From positions 62,001 to 126,000 of the forward strand of contig DKPQ01000024.1 in assembly GCA_002471275.1 (NCBI GenBank): a DNA stretch of 64,000 nucleotides. The letters run 5' to 3'. This DNA is from Flammeovirgaceae bacterium UBA7330 (GTDB lineage Bacteria; Bacteroidota; Bacteroidia; Cytophagales; Cyclobacteriaceae). The notes below the pieces were generated by a model. That model did not search any database. It saw nothing but the letters and a program-made list of their open reading frames with translations, and was not told the DNA's origin. Below are positions 59,492 through 64,000 of this stretch, piece after piece; position 1 is the stretch's first letter, and each line of letters begins with the position of its first letter. The position numbers and the translations under genes were made by a program.

Positions 59492-60636
59492 GGTTTTGGC
59501 TGATGTTGTGGATTTTATGTCCACTTACATTGTTTGCACAGCAAGAAGATGAAGAACCAAAGTTTACAGTGGGAGGGTATGTTAAAGACATGGCCACCTT
59601 CAATTTTGCTGGCAAAGACTCCACACTTATCGACAACCTGATCCATAATAGGGTCAATCTAGCCTGGTACCCATCGCAGAATCTGACCGGAAAACTTGAA
59701 GTGAGGAACCGGATTTTTTTTGGTGATCTGGTCAGCCTATTTCCTTTTTACGGAGAGCTCATTGATGTAAACAACGACTATTTTGATCTTTCCTGGATGC
59801 CGGTAAACAACAATGACCTGGTGATCCATACCATGATAGACCGGCTTTATTTTGAGTGGAATAAAAACGATTGGGAGGTGAGTCTTGGACGCCAGCGGAT
59901 CAACTGGGGGATGAACCTCGCATGGAATCCCAATGACCTCTTCAATGCTTATTCCTTCTTTGATTTCGACTATGAAGAGCGACCTGGAAGTGACGCGCTT
60001 CGGGTGAGAAAATATACCGGGTATGCCTCCGAAATAGATTTTGCCATCAAAGCGGCCGAAAATTTCGAAGACCTGACCACTGCCCTCAAATACCAGATCA
60101 ACAAATGGAATTATGACATCCAGTTTATCGGGGGGCTAATGAAAAATAACGTCACTTTGGGCGCCGGATGGGCCGGAAATCTGTGGAATGCAGGCTTTAA
60201 GGGAGAGATGACCTATTTGAGCAGTCTGGATGAGAATGAGGAGAATGGTTTTCTCGCTTCAATCTCGGTGGATTACCTTTTTTCAAATTCTCTATACCTC
60301 AACGGATCTGCATTGTATAATAGTTATGGTGAAGAAGAACCTAATTTTTTTCTCGTCAATACCTCTTCTAATCTTGATATTAGGTCTGTTTCTCCTTATC
60401 AATGGTCTACCTTCGTTCAGGGTTCTTATCCGGTTCACCCATTGGTAAATACAGGGCTTTCTGCGATCGTCTTCCCATCTGACGGTTCTGTTTTTATCAA
60501 TCCCTTTGTTACCTATTCGATCACTTCCAACCTGGACCTGGACCTGATCAGTCAGTTGTTCTTTTCCGATAGCTTCGGTGATGAGTACAAGGCGCAAAGT
60601 AAGCTTTTCTACCTCAGGTTAAAATTTAGTTATTAA
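59488..60636 (+). CDS. Outer-membrane beta-barrel protein of the export operon
   Basis: A 382-residue exported protein (signal LWILCPLTLFAQ). The mature part is made of alternating amphipathic strands with aromatic girdles (NRVNLAWYPSQNLTGKLEVRNRIFFGD, WEVSLGRQRINWGMNLAWNPND, LFYLRLKFSY at the C-terminus), as expected for a 16-18-strand porin-like barrel. The GRQRINWG...NPNDLF motif is also seen in DUF1302-like barrels. It probably forms the outer-membrane end of the LolA-like/ABC route, by context. Confidence 0.75.
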   Translation: MRFWLMLWILCPLTLFAQQEDEEPKFTVGGYVKDMATFNFAGKDSTLIDNLIHNRVNLAWYPSQNLTGKLEVRNRIFFGDLVSLFPFYGELIDVNNDYFDLSWMPVNNNDLVIHTMIDRLYFEWNKNDWEVSLGRQRINWGMNLAWNPNDLFNAYSFFDFDYEERPGSDALRVRKYTGYASEIDFAIKAAENFEDLTTALKYQINKWNYDIQFIGGLMKNNVTLGAGWAGNLWNAGFKGEMTYLSSLDENEENGFLASISVDYLFSNSLYLNGSALYNSYGEEEPNFFLVNTSSNLDIRSVSPYQWSTFVQGSYPVHPLVNTGLSAIVFPSDGSVFINPFVTYSITSNLDLDLISQLFFSDSFGDEYKAQSKLFYLRLKFSY

Positions 60637-60683
60637 AGTGTCATTGCTGTTGTTTTCTGTCTTCTTTCTTTAATTTGGTCTCC

Positions 60684-62009
60684 GTGATTAATAAGTTCAA
60701 AGAGTTACAAAAGTTCCTGCATGAAGATTTGTGGAAAGTAAAAGTCACTTCACTTCCCAGGAGTAAAGCCTTTCTTTATCGGCAATTGCGAATTTTGATG
60801 ATCACCTTTTCGGAGTTTGAAAAGGATAAATGCTCTGAAAAAGCTTCTGCACTTACCTATTTCTCCCTGCTCTCCGTGGTGCCTGTCGTTGCCATGGCAT
60901 ATGGTATATCTACAGCATTTGGTATGGAGCAGTATCTGATGGAAGAACTTTCCCTTTACTTATCAGGTCAGGGGGAAGTCCTTGACTATATCATGACCTT
61001 TTCTAATAAGATGTTGAGTACAGCCAATGGAGGATTGATATCCGGTATAAGTTTGGTTTTCCTAATCTATGCAGTTGCCCGTCTACTCAACAACATCGAA
61101 GTGGCCTTCAACGATATCTGGGCTACTGAGAAGGGGAGGTCACTCAAGAGAAAGCTGACCGATTATATGTCAGTAATTTTCCTTGGACCCTTAATACTCA
61201 TCCTATCAGGTACCGTGACGGTATTCATTACCAGCCAGATGGAGAGTTTTACCCAGAGTCTGGATATTCTGGGTTTTGTAAAACCGGGAATCCTTTTTTT
61301 GATTCGTTTGATCCCTTATACCCTGGTTTGGTTTCTTTTGTTCCTCGTATACATCGTTTTTCCTAATGCTCCGGTAAAGGTCAAAGCGGCTTTACTGGCT
61401 GGCATCATTGCCGGATCTTTTTATCAGTTGTTGCAACTTGGCTGGATCGAGGGACAGGTATTTCTTTCTAAATACAATGCGATTTATGGAACGTTTGCTG
61501 CGCTGCCATTATTCCTGATCTGGCTGCAGCTTTCCTGGATGATCTTACTGTTTGGTGCTGAATTGGCCTTTGCCATCCAGAATGTAACTACATGGGCCTA
61601 TGACAATGAGGATCTGAATATCAACCTTAGGACGAGAAGGAAGCTTACCCTGCTGATCATGAAACATGTCATCAAAGACTTTGAGAAATGGGAAGGACCT
61701 GTCTCATTCAATAAACTCACCACGGATTTGGTGATCCCGCATCGGTTTGTTCGGGAAGCAGTCAGTGACCTCGAGAATGCAGGACTGATTATCAGAGTCA
61801 AGAACGATGATGAAGAACAATATGTGCCCGGGTTGGACATCAACAAAATTGATATTGCCACAGTGATTACTAAACTTGAGGATATGGGGCTCAACAACCT
61901 CCCACAGCAACATCAGAACAAGGAGTTTGCTGCCATCGATCGCACCATCAGCGACATATCAGATGCCATCCGCAAAACCCCGGCCAATAAGCTCCTGAAG
62001 GAGCTTTAA
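60684..62009 (+). CDS. YihY/virulence factor BrkB-family membrane protein
   Basis: About 441 residues; start GTG 60684 or TTG 60675, no ATG available near. Six helices typical of the YihY/BrkB family: EKASALTYFSLLSVVPVVAMAYGIS (about 55-80), LISGISLVFLIYAVARLLNNIEVAFNDIW, then VIFLGPLILILSGTVTVFI, LIPYTLVWFLLFLVYIVFPNAPV, ALLAGIIAGSFYQLLQLGW and YGTFAALPLFLIWLQLSWMILLFGAELAFAIQ. A C-terminal cytosolic winged-helix-like part (about 310-440) follows. Function unknown; the old name RNase BN is incorrect for this family. Confidence 0.88.
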   Translation: MINKFKELQKFLHEDLWKVKVTSLPRSKAFLYRQLRILMITFSEFEKDKCSEKASALTYFSLLSVVPVVAMAYGISTAFGMEQYLMEELSLYLSGQGEVLDYIMTFSNKMLSTANGGLISGISLVFLIYAVARLLNNIEVAFNDIWATEKGRSLKRKLTDYMSVIFLGPLILILSGTVTVFITSQMESFTQSLDILGFVKPGILFLIRLIPYTLVWFLLFLVYIVFPNAPVKVKAALLAGIIAGSFYQLLQLGWIEGQVFLSKYNAIYGTFAALPLFLIWLQLSWMILLFGAELAFAIQNVTTWAYDNEDLNINLRTRRKLTLLIMKHVIKDFEKWEGPVSFNKLTTDLVIPHRFVREAVSDLENAGLIIRVKNDDEEQYVPGLDINKIDIATVITKLEDMGLNNLPQQHQNKEFAAIDRTISDISDAIRKTPANKLLKEL

Positions 62010-62015
62010 CCTAGA

Positions 62016-62507
62016 CTACCCCCGCTGTTTAAAAGACCAGGTAAACTCAAACTCAGCAACAACAGTCCCGTCTTTCATTTTTCCGATAGTTTTAAACGTG
62101 GTTGTTTGGGCAACCTGCCGGCTTATACACTTTTCTACTGCTTTAAAAGCATTTGGCACATCCTCACAGGTGAAAAATACCCGGTCAGTAGCCTTCTTAA
62201 TGAAACTTGCTTTCATGTCTACGATGATAAAGGCTACAGAGGGTTTGTGCCCCTGCACTGCTAACAGACAGGGCACAGCCGTTGATAGTTCTGCTGCCAT
62301 GCTCTGTACAGCGAAGTACATAGACTTAAATGGGTTTTTGGTCAACCACTTGAATGGTACTGAGGTGACGCATTTTGATTCATCCAATGACCTTATCCGC
62401 ATGCCAGCAATCCAACCCATGGGTACAGAACTGATCAGATACAGCCAGAATTTAAAACCTGAAAGTATCTGTTCTTTCTTTTTTTGCTGAGCCGGGTTTA
62501 GTGCCAT
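62016..62507 (-). CDS. DUF4442 hotdog-fold protein
   Basis: A 163-residue protein of the DUF4442 family (thioesterase-like hotdog fold): IAGMRIRSLDESKCVTSVPFKWLTKNPFKSMYFAVQSMAAELSTAV and KASFIKKATDRVFFTCED. No catalytic acid is clear, so activity is uncertain. It is encoded 2 bp downstream of the symporter gene on the same strand and converges with the YihY gene. Confidence 0.82.
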   Translation of the reverse strand: MALNPAQQKKKEQILSGFKFWLYLISSVPMGWIAGMRIRSLDESKCVTSVPFKWLTKNPFKSMYFAVQSMAAELSTAVPCLLAVQGHKPSVAFIIVDMKASFIKKATDRVFFTCEDVPNAFKAVEKCISRQVAQTTTFKTIGKMKDGTVVAEFEFTWSFKQRG

Positions 62508-62509
62508 CG

Positions 62510-64000
62510 CTACCAGAATAAGGCATAAAGCGCTACAAGGATCAAAAAGATAATTGTAGCACTGATATTGAAAGTAGGAGAAGTCTCGAAGAGTTTCTTG
62601 GAGAGTAATATACTGCGTGCATTGTCTTTTCCACCACCTTCGATATGGCTGATCACCATGATTACAATGATGGAAGCAATGCAGGTGATCATCATTTGAT
62701 GAAGGAATGGCAGGGTGACAAAGATGCTTGCATCAGACCATCCATTTGGAGCCACCTTGAAGTACATCGCGATCGGTATGGATAGTACGACACCCCAGAT
62801 GGCAGCATTGTTGGTCGATTTTTTCCAGAATAGTCCGGTAAGGAATACGGCTAAAATACCCGGACTTACCACTCCGGTATATTCCTGGATGAACTGGAAA
62901 GCCTGCCCCAGGTTGCCAAGTTGAGGAGCAATCACAACAGCCACAACCAGTGCGACAAATGCTGTGATACGTCCGGTATTTACCGTTTGCTTATCAGTAG
63001 CATTCCTATTGATGTAGGGACGGTAAATATCCATGGTGAAAATAGTAGCTGTAGAATTGAGCATAGAAGCCAATGAGGAAACGATGGCTGCAGCCAATGC
63101 AGCTAGTACCAGGCCTTTCAATCCAACAGGCACGAAACTTTTGATTAGCCATGGTGCTGCATTGTCATTGGTAATATTCCCGTCCTCTGTATAAAAGGCT
63201 GGGTCCATCGCCGCTTTTGTCAGCTCACCTGCTTCGTTAGAGTTGAGCACATAGGCTACAATTCCTGGTATGACAACAATCAAAGGAATGATCAATTTTA
63301 AGAATGCTGCAAAAGCAATCCCTTTTTGCGATTCAGCCAGGCTCTTCGCAGCCAAAGTTCTTTGGATGATGTACTGATTAAATCCCCAGTAATAAAGGTT
63401 GGCGACCCACATGCCACCTATCAATACCGCCAATCCGGGCAGGTCCCACCAGGCATCGGTTCCATTTGGAGTAATAATCTCGCCCTTGGAGAGTATCATG
63501 GAGAACTTCTCAGGCACTACTTCATAGATATACTTGAAGCCATTGATGACTCCTCCTTCAGGAGCCACATGGTCGAGTGCTATAAATGTGGTGATCAGGC
63601 CACCGAAAACCAATAAGATCACCTGAACCACATCGGTCCATGCCACCGCCGAAAGACCACCCCAGAGCGAGTAAGCGGCTGCAAAAAGTGCCAGGCCAAT
63701 AATGCTGGTCATCATCAGCGATCCATCGCCAACTCCGATGATGGTATCCAGGGCTTTTGAACCCAGATAAAGCACGGAAGTGAGATTGACGAAGACAAAT
63801 AAGGCTATCCAGAAAACAGCCAGAATAGTCTTCAGGTTGGTGCTGTATCGCTGTTCGATGAATTCGGGTATGGTGTAAAGTTTTTTCTCTATGAAGATGG
63901 GTAGAAAGAATTTCCCTACAATCAGAAGTGTAGCGGCTGCCATCCATTCGTAGGAAGCGATAGCTAACCCTATGGCAAACCCGGATCCGGACATCCCAAT
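62510..64000 (-). CDS. Sodium/solute symporter (SSS family), N-terminal part outside window
   Basis: At least 496 codons; the frame stays open to the window edge, so the N-terminus is missing. Sequence matches sodium:sugar/solute symporters: GMSGSGFAIGLAIASYEWMAA, the YTIPEFIEQRY motif, YSLWGGLSAVAWTDVVQ, GFNQYIIQRTLAAKSLAESQKG and the signature GLVLAALAAAIVSSLASMLNSTATIFTMDIYR, which includes sodium-site serines. About 13 helices remain. The SGLT-like GFNQYIIQR stretch suggests a sugar or polyol substrate. Co-transcribed with the DUF4442 gene. Confidence 0.93.
   Translation of the reverse strand: MGMSGSGFAIGLAIASYEWMAAATLLIVGKFFLPIFIEKKLYTIPEFIEQRYSTNLKTILAVFWIALFVFVNLTSVLYLGSKALDTIIGVGDGSLMMTSIIGLALFAAAYSLWGGLSAVAWTDVVQVILLVFGGLITTFIALDHVAPEGGVINGFKYIYEVVPEKFSMILSKGEIITPNGTDAWWDLPGLAVLIGGMWVANLYYWGFNQYIIQRTLAAKSLAESQKGIAFAAFLKLIIPLIVVIPGIVAYVLNSNEAGELTKAAMDPAFYTEDGNITNDNAAPWLIKSFVPVGLKGLVLAALAAAIVSSLASMLNSTATIFTMDIYRPYINRNATDKQTVNTGRITAFVALVVAVVIAPQLGNLGQAFQFIQEYTGVVSPGILAVFLTGLFWKKSTNNAAIWGVVLSIPIAMYFKVAPNGWSDASIFVTLPFLHQMMITCIASIIVIMVISHIEGGGKDNARSILLSKKLFETSPTFNISATIIFLILVALYALFW

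Overview
The window looks like chromosomal DNA from a member of the Bacteroidota, most likely a marine or soil Cytophagales-type bacterium. The evidence is a SusC/SusD pair, a TonB-dependent receptor with an N-terminal carboxypeptidase-regulatory domain, a T9SS C-terminal sorting domain, many short lipoprotein signals, an M56/BlaR1-like protein fused to TonB-C, few Shine-Dalgarno sequences, and moderate GC with AT-rich intergenic regions. The assignment rests on gene content only. I see no tRNA, rRNA, CRISPR array, prophage or classical insertion sequence.

Layout. 1-5.8 kb: housekeeping genes (tilS 3' part, a cNMP-binding protein, mdh, ppk1, a DUF985 cupin, an outer-membrane protein). 6.1-14.4 kb: a sugar-oxidation operon (Gfo/Idh/MocA oxidoreductase, two sugar-isomerase-type TIM barrels, a large lipoprotein with sorbosone-dehydrogenase, PKD and cytochrome c parts, a TonB-dependent receptor, a TMEM220-like protein). 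14.4-20.2 kb: an ECF sigma factor with a membrane partner, a Crp/Fnr regulator with a SnoaL/DoxX pair, a lipoprotein, a serine hydrolase, and a REP-associated tyrosine transposase (RAYT) bracketed by REP-like hairpins, with further hairpins scattered over the preceding 4.5 kb. 20.2-24.6 kb: acyl-ACP thioesterase, exported PPC/DUF296 protein, cryptochrome/photolyase lacking the usual Fe-S cysteines, and a redox/NO-like group (CxxC mini-thioredoxin, truncated globin, MarR regulator with a four-cysteine tail). 25-40 kb: a SusC/SusD/FG-GAP-T9SS utilisation locus, an alpha/beta hydrolase, two related alpha/alpha-toroid exported proteins (one fused to a propeller), a BlaR1-TonB fusion with BlaI-like operators, an exported formylglycine-generating-enzyme-like protein and a glycosidase-like lipoprotein.

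40.3-44.3 kb is a compact operon of GntP permease, RidA, a fold-III PLP enzyme with a D-serine-dehydratase-type HxC motif and an M19 dipeptidase. Together these fit uptake and breakdown of D-serine or related D-amino acids, with RidA clearing the reactive enamine product. 44.5-46.7 kb holds a polysaccharide deacetylase and an MFS transporter.

46.7-54.7 kb is the most unusual stretch. It holds a predicted exported dikinase (phosphohistidine domain followed by an ATP-grasp domain, the order seen in glucan water dikinases), a class-A-beta-lactamase-like serine hydrolase overlapping it by 4 bp, an ATP/ADP-translocase-like (Npt) membrane protein with a HEAT-repeat tail, and a second such serine hydrolase. 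An ATP-dependent enzyme outside the cytoplasm beside a nucleotide-carrier homologue suggests, but does not prove, a periplasmic ATP-using phosphorylation system.

54.9-60.6 kb is a TetR-controlled export operon (LolA-like protein, two FtsX/MacB-type permeases, LolD-type ATPase, outer-membrane barrel) with a perfect TetR-type operator at the regulator's own start. The window ends with a YihY/BrkB protein, a DUF4442 protein and a truncated sodium/solute symporter.
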